NCBI RefSeq assembly: GCF_004127445.1
Contig: NZ_QEXM01000041.1
Location: 62,001-126,000 of the forward strand
Source of the DNA: Streptomyces alfalfae
GTDB taxonomy: Bacteria; Actinomycetota; Actinomycetes; Streptomycetales; Streptomycetaceae
Reading direction: 5' to 3'
Length of the DNA: 64,000 nt
Shown here: in pieces, positions 39,849 through 51,364 of the stretch
How positions within the stretch are numbered: the first letter of the stretch is position 1
Layout of the letters: every line of letters starts with the position of its first letter
Made by a program: the position numbers and the translations under genes
Notes under the pieces: generated by a model
Told to the model about the DNA's origin: nothing
The model's database searches: none
Seen by the model: the letters and a program-made list of their open reading frames with translations, nothing else

Positions 39849-41057
39849 CTACAGCCCCGCCGCCTTGCGCAGCGCGTCCACGCGGTCCGTGCGCTCCCAG
39901 GTGAAGTCGGGCAGCGCGCGGCCGAAGTGGCCGTACGCGGCGGTCTGGGAGTAGATCGGGCGGAGCAGGTCGAGGTCGCGGATGATCGCGGCGGGGCGCA
40001 GGTCGAAGACCTCGCTGATTGCCGTCTCGATCTTCTCCGTGTCGACCGTGGCCGTGCCGAAGGTCTCGACGAAGAGGCCGACCGGCTCGGCCTTGCCGAT
40101 GGCGTAGGCCACCTGGACCTCGCAGCGGGCCGCGAGGCCGGCCGCGACGACGTTCTTGGCGACCCAGCGCATCGCGTACGCCGCGGAGCGGTCCACCTTG
40201 GACGGGTCCTTGCCGGAGAAGGCGCCGCCGCCGTGGCGGGCCATGCCGCCGTACGTGTCGATGATGATCTTGCGGCCGGTGAGGCCGGCGTCGCCCATCG
40301 GGCCGCCGATCTCGAAGCGTCCGGTCGGGTTGACCAGGAGGCGGTAGCCCTCGGTGTCCAGCTTGATGCCGTCGTCCAGGAGGGCCTTCAGCTCGGCCTC
40401 GACGACGAACTCACGGATGTCGGGGGCCAGGAGCGAGTCCAGGTCGATGTCCGACGCGTGCTGCGAGGAGACCACGACCGTGTCGAGGCGGACGGCCTTG
40501 TCGCCGTCGTACTCGATGGTGACCTGGGTCTTGCCGTCGGGACGCAGGTAGGGGATGGTGCCGTTCTTGCGCACCTCGGACAGGCGCCGCGAGAGGCGGT
40601 GCGCGAGGTGGATCGGGAGCGGCATCAGCTCCGGGGTCTCGTCGCAGGCGTAGCCGAACATCAGGCCCTGGTCGCCCGCGCCCTGCTTGTCCAGCTCGTC
40701 CTCGTCGCCCTCGACGCGCTTCTCGTACGCCGTGTCGACGCCCTGGGCGATGTCGGGGGACTGCGAGCCGATGGACACCGAGACGCCGCAGGAGGCGCCG
40801 TCGAAGCCCTTCTTCGAGGAGTCGTATCCGATCTCGAGGATCTTGTCGCGCACGAGCTGCGCGATCGGCGCGTACGCCTTCGTCGTGACCTCGCCGGCCA
40901 CGTGGACGAGGCCGGTGGTGATCAGCGTCTCCACGGCGACCCGGGACGTCGGGTCCTCCCGCAGAAGCGCGTCGAGAATGGTGTCGCTGATCTGGTCAGC
41001 GATCTTGTCGGGGTGACCCTCGGTCACAGACTCCGAGGTGAAGAGGCGCCGGGACAC
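39849..41057 (-). CDS. metK: S-adenosylmethionine synthetase
   Basis: 402 residues from GTG 41057 with GGGAG five bases upstream. It makes SAM from methionine and ATP. Signature motifs: TSESVTEGHPDKIADQISD, GAGDQGLMFGYA and GGGAFSGKDPSKVDRSAAYA, all complete. Cytosolic tetramer. SAM level affects antibiotic production and sporulation in Streptomyces. Between coaBC and priA on the same strand, but separated from coaBC by 365 bp with its own promoter candidate. Confidence 0.99.
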   Translation of the reverse strand: MSRRLFTSESVTEGHPDKIADQISDTILDALLREDPTSRVAVETLITTGLVHVAGEVTTKAYAPIAQLVRDKILEIGYDSSKKGFDGASCGVSVSIGSQSPDIAQGVDTAYEKRVEGDEDELDKQGAGDQGLMFGYACDETPELMPLPIHLAHRLSRRLSEVRKNGTIPYLRPDGKTQVTIEYDGDKAVRLDTVVVSSQHASDIDLDSLLAPDIREFVVEAELKALLDDGIKLDTEGYRLLVNPTGRFEIGGPMGDAGLTGRKIIIDTYGGMARHGGGAFSGKDPSKVDRSAAYAMRWVAKNVVAAGLAARCEVQVAYAIGKAEPVGLFVETFGTATVDTEKIETAISEVFDLRPAAIIRDLDLLRPIYSQTAAYGHFGRALPDFTWERTDRVDALRKAAGL

Positions 41058-41422
41058 ATCGCTCCCTGTGGTTGCAGCGGCTGCTGGCTGATCATTGGTG
41101 GACTGCCGGGAGCTGCGCCCGGCTCGTCCGAGACCAGTTTATCGGTCACACTCGTCCGCCGGACCACATGTCTCGCCACTTGGGAGCCCTGTGACCTGCG
41201 GCACTGCATTGTGCGTCAAGACGATCAGTCTCCACCAGAGGGCCACGCGCCCGATTCACCCCGGTTTCGCGGCCCTCGATGGGACGAAAGTGACATTGAG
41301 CCCTCGGGACGAACGCCCCGTCAAGTAACGCGTCGGAACCTGGCCGAGTTCCACCACGGTTCCGCCAGAAGGGGAAAGACCCCAGAACGGGAAAGACCCC
41401 GGACCGGCCGCTCCGCCCGGCC
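41058..41422 (-). promoter_or_regulatory. metK upstream region: promoter candidate and coaBC 3' end
   Basis: On the minus strand TGGTCC (41161-41166) and GATAAA (41138-41143) are 17 bp apart and could drive metK with a leader of about 70 nt. Next to the coaBC stop, GGGGTCTTTCCC occurs twice 17 bp apart after a GC-rich hairpin, a likely termination region. No SAM riboswitch motif is recognisable. Confidence 0.35.
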
Positions 41423-42628
41423 TCAGACCAGCCGCCGCGCCACCAGATCCCACACGGTGTCCGCCAGCGCCTCCTTGGGGCCGTGCGGCACCGGCGTCTC
41501 GCTGCCGTCGGCGCCGAGCACCACGGCCTCGTTCTCCTCGGCGCCGAAGGTCTTGCGCTCGCCGACCTCGTTGACGACCAGCAGGTCGCAGCCCTTGCGG
41601 GCGAGCTTGGCCCGGCCGTTGGCGAGGACGGCGTCCGTCTCGGCGGCGAAGCCCACGATCACCTGGCCGGGGCGCGGGCGCTCTCCCGCGATCTCGGCGA
41701 GGATGTCCGGGTTGCGGACCAGGGCGATGGGCGCGGGCTCCTCGCCGTCCTTCTTCTTGATCTTGCCCGCCGCGTAGGTCTCGGGGCGGAAATCGGCCAC
41801 GGCGGCGGCCATCACCACGGCGTCGGCGTCGGCAGCGGCCTTGAGGACCGCCTCGCGCAGCTGCACGGCCGTGCCGACCGGCACGACGTCCACGCCTGCG
41901 GGGTCGGGCAGCGCCGCGTTGGCCGCCACGAGCGTGACGCGGGCGCCGCGCGCGGCGGCGCAGCGGGCGAGCGCGTAGCCCTGCTTGCCGGAGGAGCGGT
42001 TGCCCAGGAAGCGGACCGGGTCCAGGGGCTCGCGGGTGCCGCCCGCGCTGACCACGACGTGCCGCCCGGCCAGATCCTGGGCCAGGTCCCCGCGGGCGAG
42101 GACGCGGCGGACGACTTCGAAGAGCTCCACGGGGTCGGGGAAGCGGCCCTTGCCGGTGTCGACGCCCGTGAGCCTGCCGACGGCGGGCTCGACGACCAGG
42201 GCGCCGCGGCGGCGCAGCGTGGCGACGTTCTCCTGGGTGGCCGGGTGCTCCCACATCTCGGTGTGCATGGCGGGGGCGAAGACCACGGGACAGCGCGCCG
42301 TGAGGAGCGTGTTGGTGAGCAGGTCGTCGGCGAGGCCGTGGGCCGCCTTGGCCAGCATGTCGGCGGTGGCGGGCGCGACGACGACGAGGTCGGCGCCCTG
42401 GCCGATGCGGACGTGCGGGACCTCGTGGACGTCGGACCAGACCTCGGTCGACACGGCGTTACCGGAGAGCGCGGACCAGGTCGCGGCGCCGACGAAGTGC
42501 AGTGCGGACGCGGTCGGCACCACGCGTACGTCGTGCCCGGACTCGGTCAGCCGCCGCAGCAGCTCGCACGCCTTGTAGGCGGCGATGCCGCCACTGACCC
42601 CCAGGACCACCTTCGGCTTCTCGGCCAC
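41423..42628 (-). CDS. coaBC: Bifunctional phosphopantothenoylcysteine decarboxylase / synthetase
   Basis: 401 residues from GTG 42628. The N-terminal flavin-dependent decarboxylase CoaC (about 1-180) has VVLGVSGGIAAYKACELLR, a catalytic His in HVRIGQGADL and FAPAMHTEMW. The C-terminal ligase CoaB (about 190-401) has VVSAGGTREPLDPVRFLGN, AAVADFRPETYAAGKIKK and LVVNEVGERKTFG. It performs two coenzyme A steps. Downstream of rpoZ, as in many actinobacteria. Confidence 0.98.
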   Translation of the reverse strand: MAEKPKVVLGVSGGIAAYKACELLRRLTESGHDVRVVPTASALHFVGAATWSALSGNAVSTEVWSDVHEVPHVRIGQGADLVVVAPATADMLAKAAHGLADDLLTNTLLTARCPVVFAPAMHTEMWEHPATQENVATLRRRGALVVEPAVGRLTGVDTGKGRFPDPVELFEVVRRVLARGDLAQDLAGRHVVVSAGGTREPLDPVRFLGNRSSGKQGYALARCAAARGARVTLVAANAALPDPAGVDVVPVGTAVQLREAVLKAAADADAVVMAAAVADFRPETYAAGKIKKKDGEEPAPIALVRNPDILAEIAGERPRPGQVIVGFAAETDAVLANGRAKLARKGCDLLVVNEVGERKTFGAEENEAVVLGADGSETPVPHGPKEALADTVWDLVARRLV

Positions 42629-42674
42629 TGCCTTCGTCTCCCCAGCGCTCGGATGTCTACTGCTCCATGACACA

Positions 42675-42709
42675 CCACAGGCCCGGCAGTCGTGCTGCCG
42701 GGCCTGTGG
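42675..42709 (-). terminator. Strong hairpin between rpoZ and coaBC
   Basis: CCACAGGCCCGGCAG (42675-42689) pairs perfectly with CTGCCGGGCCTGTGG (42695-42709), a 15-bp stem with a 5-nt loop. No T-tract, so it may attenuate coaBC, not isolate it. Confidence 0.7.
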
Positions 42710-42725
42710 TGAAGTGACGAACCGC

Positions 42726-42998
42726 TTACTGCGCCGGGCCCTCGATGGCCTCGGACGTCAGCAGGCCCGCGTTGATCTCGCGGAGCGCGATCGAGAGCGG
42801 CTTCTCGTGGACGTGCGTGTCCACCAGGGGGCCGACGTACTCCAGGAGGCCTTCACCGAGCTGCGAGTAGTACGCGTTGATCTGGCGCGCGCGCTTGGCG
42901 GCGTAGATCACGAGGCTGTACTTCGAGTCGGTGGCTTCGAGCAGCTCATCAATCGGCGGGTTGATGATGCCCTCGGGCGCGGTGATGGAAGAGGACAC
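42726..42998 (-). CDS. rpoZ: RNA polymerase omega subunit
   Basis: 90 residues. The omega core is ITAPEGIINPPIDELLEATD, then KYSLVIYAAKRARQINAYY, with the invariant AAKRAR that contacts the beta-prime subunit. In Streptomyces omega is needed for normal development and antibiotic production. It lies 59 bp after gmk in the gmk-rpoZ-coaBC order common to bacteria. Length is typical for actinobacteria. Confidence 0.97.
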   Translation of the reverse strand: MSSSITAPEGIINPPIDELLEATDSKYSLVIYAAKRARQINAYYSQLGEGLLEYVGPLVDTHVHEKPLSIALREINAGLLTSEAIEGPAQ

Positions 42999-43057
42999 TC
43001 TCTGCCTTCCGATGGGTTCAAGTGATGTCCCGGCCGGGGCCGGGACGGGGTGGAGAT

Positions 43058-43651
43058 CTAAAGGACTTTCATCAAGGCTAGCAGCTCACGCGCCACGTCC
43101 TCGACGGAGGTGTTGACCAGGGTGGCGTCGAACTCGGCCTCGGCGGCGAGCTCGATCTTCGCCGCGGCCAGCCGGCGTTCGACGACCTCGGGCGCCTCGG
43201 TCCCCCGGCCGGTGAGCCTGCGGACCAGCTCCTCCCAGCTCGGCGGGGCGAGGAAGACGAGCTGCGCCTCGGGCATGGACTCGCGCACCAGGCGCGCGCC
43301 CTGCAGATCGATCTCCAGGAGGACGGGCTCGCCCGCCTCCAGACGGGCCAGCACCGCGTCGCGCGGGGTGCCGTAGCGGTTGCCCGCGAACTCGGCCCAC
43401 TCCAGGAGCTCACCGTTGGCGATCAGCTTGTCCATCTCGTCGTCGGAGACGAAGAAGTACTGGACACCGTGCTTCTCACCGGGGCGCGGCTTCCGCGTGG
43501 TGGCGGAGACCGAGAGCCAGACCTCGGGGTGCTCCTTGCGCATATGAGCGACGACCGTGCTCTTGCCGACCCCGGAGGGGCCGGAGAGCACGGTCAGCCG
43601 CGGACGTACGTCCGGGGGTACGGGGGTCGTCCCCCGGGATGTTGCAGCCAT
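43058..43651 (-). CDS. gmk: Guanylate kinase
   Basis: 197 residues. P-loop SGPSGVGKST at 23-32, then VSATTRKPRPGEKHGVQYFF, which binds GMP, and EWAEFAGNRYGTP. It phosphorylates GMP to GDP and so feeds GTP and indirectly ppGpp pools. The ribosome-binding site before the ATG is weak. Follows sIHF by 38 bp on the same strand. A twenty-residue N-terminal extension precedes the kinase fold, as in other Streptomyces. Confidence 0.97.
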   Translation of the reverse strand: MAATSRGTTPVPPDVRPRLTVLSGPSGVGKSTVVAHMRKEHPEVWLSVSATTRKPRPGEKHGVQYFFVSDDEMDKLIANGELLEWAEFAGNRYGTPRDAVLARLEAGEPVLLEIDLQGARLVRESMPEAQLVFLAPPSWEELVRRLTGRGTEAPEVVERRLAAAKIELAAEAEFDATLVNTSVEDVARELLALMKVL

Positions 43652-43689
43652 GCAGCGATTATCCAGGTTCTCAGGAGTGCCTGAGAACG

Positions 43690-44013
43690 TCAGGCAGCGC
43701 CACCACCGAACTCGCGCTCAAGAGACGCGATCTGGTTGGAGCCGAGACCGCGCACGCGGCGGCTCTCGGAGATGCCAAGACGCTCCATGATCTGCTTGGC
43801 GCGGACCTTGCCCACGCCCGGCAGGGACTCCAGGAGGGCGGAGACCTTCATCTTGCCGATGACATCGTTCTCCTGGCCCTGCTTGATGACCTCGTGAAGA
43901 GAGGCACCGGAGTGCTTGAGTCGATTCTTGACCTCGGCCCGCTCCCGGCGAGCCGCGGCGGCCTTTTCGAGCGCGGCTGCGCGCTGTTCAGGGGTAAGGG
44001 GCGGAAGAGCCAC
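43690..44013 (-). CDS. sihF: Streptomyces integration host factor-like nucleoid protein (sIHF)
   Basis: 107 residues from GTG 44013, giving MALPPLTPEQRAAALEKA, the sIHF N-terminus; GAGGTGA precedes it. A long N-terminal helix is followed by a helix-two-turn-helix with LPGVGKVRAKQIMERLGIS, which binds DNA without sequence specificity. sIHF affects nucleoid compaction, sporulation and antibiotic production. It is unrelated to IHF of enterobacteria. The in-frame upstream extension is not protein-like and lies over the promoter. First gene of the sIHF-gmk-rpoZ group. Confidence 0.96.
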   Translation of the reverse strand: MALPPLTPEQRAAALEKAAAARRERAEVKNRLKHSGASLHEVIKQGQENDVIGKMKVSALLESLPGVGKVRAKQIMERLGISESRRVRGLGSNQIASLEREFGGGAA

Positions 44014-44060
44014 GCCTACGTCACCTCGGATGTCGAACTGTCGGATACGGACCGGTGAGG

Positions 44061-44089
44061 AACCTAGTCGCCCCACACCTGGGGGAGCA
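44061..44089 (-). promoter_or_regulatory. sIHF promoter candidate
   Basis: On the minus strand TTGCTC (44084-44089) and TAGGTT (44061-44066) are separated by 17 bp, giving a leader of about 40 nt. Further upstream a 7-bp hairpin GTGGGGG/CCCCCAC (44134-44151) lies near the same promoter. The gap 44014-44350 otherwise holds only the pyr operon terminator. Confidence 0.5.
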
Positions 44090-44308
44090 ACGTGCAATGC
44101 GCTTGCCCGCTCTCCCCCCACTACCTTGAGGGTGTGGGGGGTATCCCCCACCCGACGGAGACTAGCGGCCATGGCCGCCAGAGTCAGCGAGAACAGACGA
44201 AAAGTCCTGGTCAGCCTCTGTCGAGCTAGGCAAACCAGACATTTCACCCCCGATTTCCGCTGACATGTCGTCAGTAGGACCTGGGCGCGCCGCCTTGCGT
44301 CCCGCTCG

Positions 44309-44350
44309 GAGCCGGTGTCGTCGCCCCGGCCGGGGTGACGACACCGGCTC
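44309..44350 (-). terminator. Terminator of the pyrimidine operon
   Basis: GAGCCGGTGTCGTC (44309-44322) pairs perfectly with GACGACACCGGCTC (44337-44350), a 14-bp stem that starts directly at the pyrF stop, with an inner CCCCGG/CCGGGG extension. Confidence 0.8.
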
Positions 44351-45196
44351 TCAGGCCCCCTCGACCGCGACCCGGATCTCTCCCGCGAAGCGCTCCGCGG
44401 CCTCCCGCAGGCCCATGACGTCGGGTCCGTGCCGCAGCACCCCCCTGCTGACGTTCGGCACGACGTTCCGCACGGCCGCGCCGAAGACGGCGGGGAGATC
44501 GGCGGAGGTCGCGCCCTGCGCCCCGATGCCGGGGGCGAGCAGCGGGCCGTTGACGGCGAGGTCGTACGCGGACAGGTCGCCCAGCGTCGCGCCGACGACC
44601 GCGCCGAAGGACCCCAGGGGCGTCTCTCCCGCGTTCTCGGCGGCGAGGTGGCCGAGGATGGTGGCCGCGACCGTGCGCCCGTCCCCGCGGACCGCGTGCT
44701 GGACCTCGGCGCCCTCGGGGTTGGAGGTCAGGGCGAGCACGAAGAGCCCGGCGCCGTTCTCGCGCGCGAGGTCGACGGCCGGCTTCAAGGACCCGTACCC
44801 GAGGTAGGGCGAGACCGTGAGCGCGTCGCTGAACAGCGGCGAGTCCTTGTGCAGGAAGGTCTCGGCGTACGCGGCCATGGTCGAGCCGATGTCGCCGCGC
44901 TTGGCGTCCATGACGACCAGGGCGCCCGCCGACCGCAGCTCCGCGACCGCCTTCTCCAGGACGGCGACGCCCCGCGAGCCGAAGCGCTCGAAGAACGCGC
45001 TCTGCGGCTTGAAGACGGCGACGGACCCGGCGAGGGCCTCCACGACCGTGCCCGTGAAGCGCTCGAGGCCCGCGATGTCGTCGTTCAGGCCCCACGCGGA
45101 GAGCAGCGAGGCGTGCGGGTCGATGCCGACGCACAGGGGACCGCGCTCGTCCATGGCGCGGCGAAGGCGTGTGCCGAAGGTCTCCTGGCCGCTCAT
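44351..45196 (-). CDS. pyrF: Orotidine 5'-phosphate decarboxylase
   Basis: 281 residues. It decarboxylates OMP to UMP, the last step of the pathway. It belongs to the longer type 2 group: the catalytic Lys sits in VMDAKRGDIGST, and LCVGIDPHASLLSAWGL and APGIGAQGAT carry the substrate and phosphate sites. Its ATG overlaps the pyrD stop by four bases. Last gene of the operon, followed by a strong terminator. Confidence 0.97.
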   Translation of the reverse strand: MSGQETFGTRLRRAMDERGPLCVGIDPHASLLSAWGLNDDIAGLERFTGTVVEALAGSVAVFKPQSAFFERFGSRGVAVLEKAVAELRSAGALVVMDAKRGDIGSTMAAYAETFLHKDSPLFSDALTVSPYLGYGSLKPAVDLARENGAGLFVLALTSNPEGAEVQHAVRGDGRTVAATILGHLAAENAGETPLGSFGAVVGATLGDLSAYDLAVNGPLLAPGIGAQGATSADLPAVFGAAVRNVVPNVSRGVLRHGPDVMGLREAAERFAGEIRVAVEGA

Positions 45197-46299
45197 GCGG
45201 ACTTCCTCACGTCGGCGCCGACCGCGTCGGCGAGGGTGGCGTAGGGGCTCGTGCGCAGCCGCGCGGCGAGGCCCTTGTGGATGGCGCGGGCCCAGAAGGG
45301 GCCCTCGTAGATGAAGGCGCTGTACCCCTGGACGAGGGTGGCGCCCGCGAGGATGCGCTGCCAGGCGTCCTCGGCGTTCTCGACGCCGCCGACGCCCACG
45401 AGGGTGATCCGGTCGCCCACGCGCGCGTAGAGGCGCCTCAGCACCTGGAGGGAGCGCTCCTTGACCGGCGCGCCGGAGAGCCCGCCGGCCTCCTTGACGA
45501 GGGCCGGGTCGGACTTCAGGCCGAGGCCCTCGCGCGCGATGGTGGTGTTCGTGGCGATGATGCCGTCCAGGCCGAGCTCCACCGCGAGGTCGGCCACGGC
45601 GTCGACGTCCTCGTCGGCGAGGTCGGGCGCGATCTTGACCAGGAGCGGTACGCGGCGGCCCTCGGCGCCGCGGTCGGCGGCCTCGCGCACGGCGGTGAGC
45701 AGGGGGCGCAGCGACTCGGTGGCCTGGAGGTTCCGCAGACCCGGGGTGTTCGGGGACGAGACGTTGACGACGAGGTAGTCGGCGTGGCGTGCGAGCCGCT
45801 CGGCCGACTTCACGTAGTCGGCGGCGGCCGCCTCCTCGGAGACGACCTTGGTCTTGCCGATGTTGACGCCGACGACCGTCCTGAAGACCGGCCTGCGGGC
45901 GGCGAGGCGCGCGGCGACGGCGGCGGAGCCCTCGTTGTTGAAGCCCATGCGATTGATCAGCGCGCGGTCGGCGACGAGGCGGAAGAGACGCTTCTTGGGG
46001 TTGCCGGGCTGCGGCTCCCCCGTGACGGTGCCGATCTCGATGTGGTCGAAGCCGAGCATCGACATGCCGTCGATGGCGACCGCGTTCTTGTCGAAGCCCG
46101 CCGCGAGCCCGAAGGGACCGTGCATCCGCAGCCCGAGGGCCTCGGTGCGCAGCTCCTTGTGGCGCGGCGCGAGGACGGCCGCGACGAAGGTGCGCAGGAC
46201 CGGCACCCGGGCCGTGAGGCGGATCCAGCGGAAGGCCAGGTGGTGGGCCTGCTCCGGGTCCATGCGCCGGAAGACGAGGCGGAAGAAGAGCTTGTACAT
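45193..46299 (-). CDS. pyrD: Dihydroorotate dehydrogenase (quinone), class 2
   Basis: 368 residues from ATG 46299 (MYKLFFRLVF), with GAGG nine bases upstream; a GTG 15 bases earlier is the alternative. The N-terminal helix (about 1-30) that inserts in the membrane and binds quinone marks class 2. Flavin and substrate motifs: GLAAGFDKNAVAIDGM, NRMGFNNEGSAAVAARL and VNVSSPNTPGLRNLQ with the catalytic Ser. It passes electrons to menaquinone. A hairpin separates it from carB. Confidence 0.96.
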   Translation of the reverse strand: MYKLFFRLVFRRMDPEQAHHLAFRWIRLTARVPVLRTFVAAVLAPRHKELRTEALGLRMHGPFGLAAGFDKNAVAIDGMSMLGFDHIEIGTVTGEPQPGNPKKRLFRLVADRALINRMGFNNEGSAAVAARLAARRPVFRTVVGVNIGKTKVVSEEAAAADYVKSAERLARHADYLVVNVSSPNTPGLRNLQATESLRPLLTAVREAADRGAEGRRVPLLVKIAPDLADEDVDAVADLAVELGLDGIIATNTTIAREGLGLKSDPALVKEAGGLSGAPVKERSLQVLRRLYARVGDRITLVGVGGVENAEDAWQRILAGATLVQGYSAFIYEGPFWARAIHKGLAARLRTSPYATLADAVGADVRKSA

Positions 46300-46319
46300 G
46301 AGAGGTGTCCTCACCAGAA

Positions 46320-46344
46320 GGGGGACACCGGATCGGTGTCCCCC
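46320..46344 (-). terminator. Hairpin between carB and pyrD
   Basis: GGGGGACACCG (46320-46330) and CGGTGTCCCCC (46334-46344) form a perfect 11-bp stem with a 3-nt loop. It may partly attenuate pyrD and pyrF expression. Confidence 0.65.
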
Positions 46345-46360
46345 CAGGGTCTGTCGGCCG

Positions 46361-49661
<3,301 letters not shown>

Positions 49662-49669
<8 letters not shown>

Positions 49670-50798
49670 GCTGGCCCTCCATCAGGGTGACGAAACGGTC
49701 GAAGAGGTACGCGGCGTCATGCGGGCCCGCGGCCGCCTCGGGGTGGTACTGGACGCTGAACGCCGGCTGGTCGAGCAGCTGGAGCCCCTCCACCACCTGG
49801 TCGTTCAGGCAGACGTGGGAGACCTCGGCGCGTCCGTAGGCCGTGTCGGAGACCTTGTCGAGCGGGGCGTCGACCGCGAAGCCGTGGTTGTGCGCGGTGA
49901 CCTCGACCTTGCCGGTCGTGCGGTCCTGCACCGGCTGGTTGATGCCGCGGTGGCCGTACTTCAGCTTGTACGTGCCGAAGCCGAGGGCGCGGCCGAGGAT
50001 CTGGTTGCCGAAGCAGATGCCGAAGAGCGGCGTCTTGCGCTCGAGGACGCCCTTGACCACGGTGAGGTCGACCGTCGAGGGGTCGCCGGGGCCGTTGGAC
50101 AGGAAGAAGCCGTCCGGGTTCACCGCGTACACCTCGTCGAGCGTGGCGGTGGCGGGCAGCACGTGCACCTCGATGCCGCGCTCGGCCATGCGGTGCGGGG
50201 TCATGCCCTTGATGCCGAGGTCCAGGGCGGCGACGGTGAACTTCTTCTCGCCGATCGCGGGGACCACGTAGGACTCGGTGGTGGCGACCTCGGCGGAGAG
50301 GCTGGCGCCCACCATCTGGGGGGCCTCCTTGACGCGGGCGAGCAGCGCCGCGTCGTCGGCGAGCGACTCCCCGGAGAAGATGCCGACGCGCATGGCGCCG
50401 CGCTCGCGCAGGTGGCGGGTGAGCGCCCGGGTGTCGATGCCGCTGACGCCGACGACGCCCTGCTCGGTGAGCTCGTCGTCCAGGGTGCGCCGGGAGCGCC
50501 AGCTGGAGGGCACGCGCGCGGGGTCGCGCACCACGTAGCCGGCGACCCAGATGCGCCGGGACTCGGGGTCCTCGTCGTTGACTCCGGTGTTGCCGACGTG
50601 CGGGGCCGTCATGACGACGACCTGGCGGTGGTACGAGGGGTCGGTCAGCGTCTCCTGGTAGCCGGTCATGCCGGTGGAGAACACCGCTTCGCCGAAGGTC
50701 TCCCCCACGGCCCCGTAGGCGCGCCCGCGGAAGATGCGGCCGTCCTCCAGGACGAGTACGGCAGGAGCCTTTCCGGCTCCCCTTGTGGAGGTCGTCAT
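49662..50798 (-). CDS. carA: Carbamoyl phosphate synthase small subunit (glutaminase)
   Basis: 378 residues from ATG 50798 (MTTSTRGAGK). The N-terminal interaction domain (about 1-170) is followed by a class I glutaminase with the nucleophile Cys in LFGICFGNQILGRALG and a His-Glu pair in VQYHPEAAAGPHD. It delivers ammonia to CarB through the internal tunnel. The ATG overlaps the stop of the PH-like gene upstream (ATGA) and the end overlaps carB, so translation is tightly coupled. Confidence 0.99.
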
Positions 50799-51364
50799 CG
50801 TGCGGTGCCTTCCGTAGTGCTGGTCTTGATCATGGTGTTGATGGCCTCGACCCACTCGGCCTGCTCGGCCGCGTGGTCCGAGCGGAAGCCGGAGTCGAGC
50901 AGCTTCTCCCCGTGTTCCCACGTGACGATCAGCAGACCGCCCTCGGCGAGGACCTTGCCCGCGATGCCCTTGTCGAGGCGGGCCTCGCGCAGCTGCCCGG
51001 CCGGGATGAAGAAGTCGCTCGCGCCGGGGCGCACGACGTCGATCCCCGCGTCGCTGAGGGTCAGCTCGACGCGGCTGCGGGCGCCGAGGCCGTGCGCCAC
51101 GATGCGGTCGAGCCACTGCCCCGCCGTGGTGGAGCCGTGGTAGCGGCCGCTCAGCTCAAGTGTGGCGGGGCCCGGGTCGGACGGCGCGGCGGGCAGCTCG
51201 GGCAGGTCGCTCTGGAGCGTGCCCCGCCACTTCCAGCCCTCGCGCATCAGCCAGTAGACGAGCGCGATGAAGAGCAGCAGTCCGACGACCCAGCCGAGCC
51301 GTGCGGCCCAGTCGGTCACGTCCGCCGATTCCTTCTCGGCGGCCAGTTCCACAAAAGTTGTCAC
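50795..51364 (-). CDS. Single-pass membrane protein with PH-like domain inside the pyr operon
   Basis: 189 residues from GTG 51364, which overlaps the pyrC stop (GTGA); its own stop overlaps carA (ATGA). One transmembrane helix (about 20-42, LGWVVGLLLFIALVYWLM) is followed by a cytosolic PH-like beta domain (about 75-180) with RVELTLSDAGIDVVRPGASDFFIPAGQLREAR cited by region only. Old annotations call such genes integral membrane transport proteins, but one helix argues against transport. A tether or sensor for the pathway enzymes is possible; function unknown. A related-looking PH protein closes the rib-his operon. Confidence 0.75.
   Translation of the reverse strand: MTTFVELAAEKESADVTDWAARLGWVVGLLLFIALVYWLMREGWKWRGTLQSDLPELPAAPSDPGPATLELSGRYHGSTTAGQWLDRIVAHGLGARSRVELTLSDAGIDVVRPGASDFFIPAGQLREARLDKGIAGKVLAEGGLLIVTWEHGEKLLDSGFRSDHAAEQAEWVEAINTMIKTSTTEGTAR

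Noticed and set aside
41058..41422. SAM riboswitch upstream of metK
   Set aside because: No SAM-I, SAM-II or SAM-IV core could be recognised in the leader.
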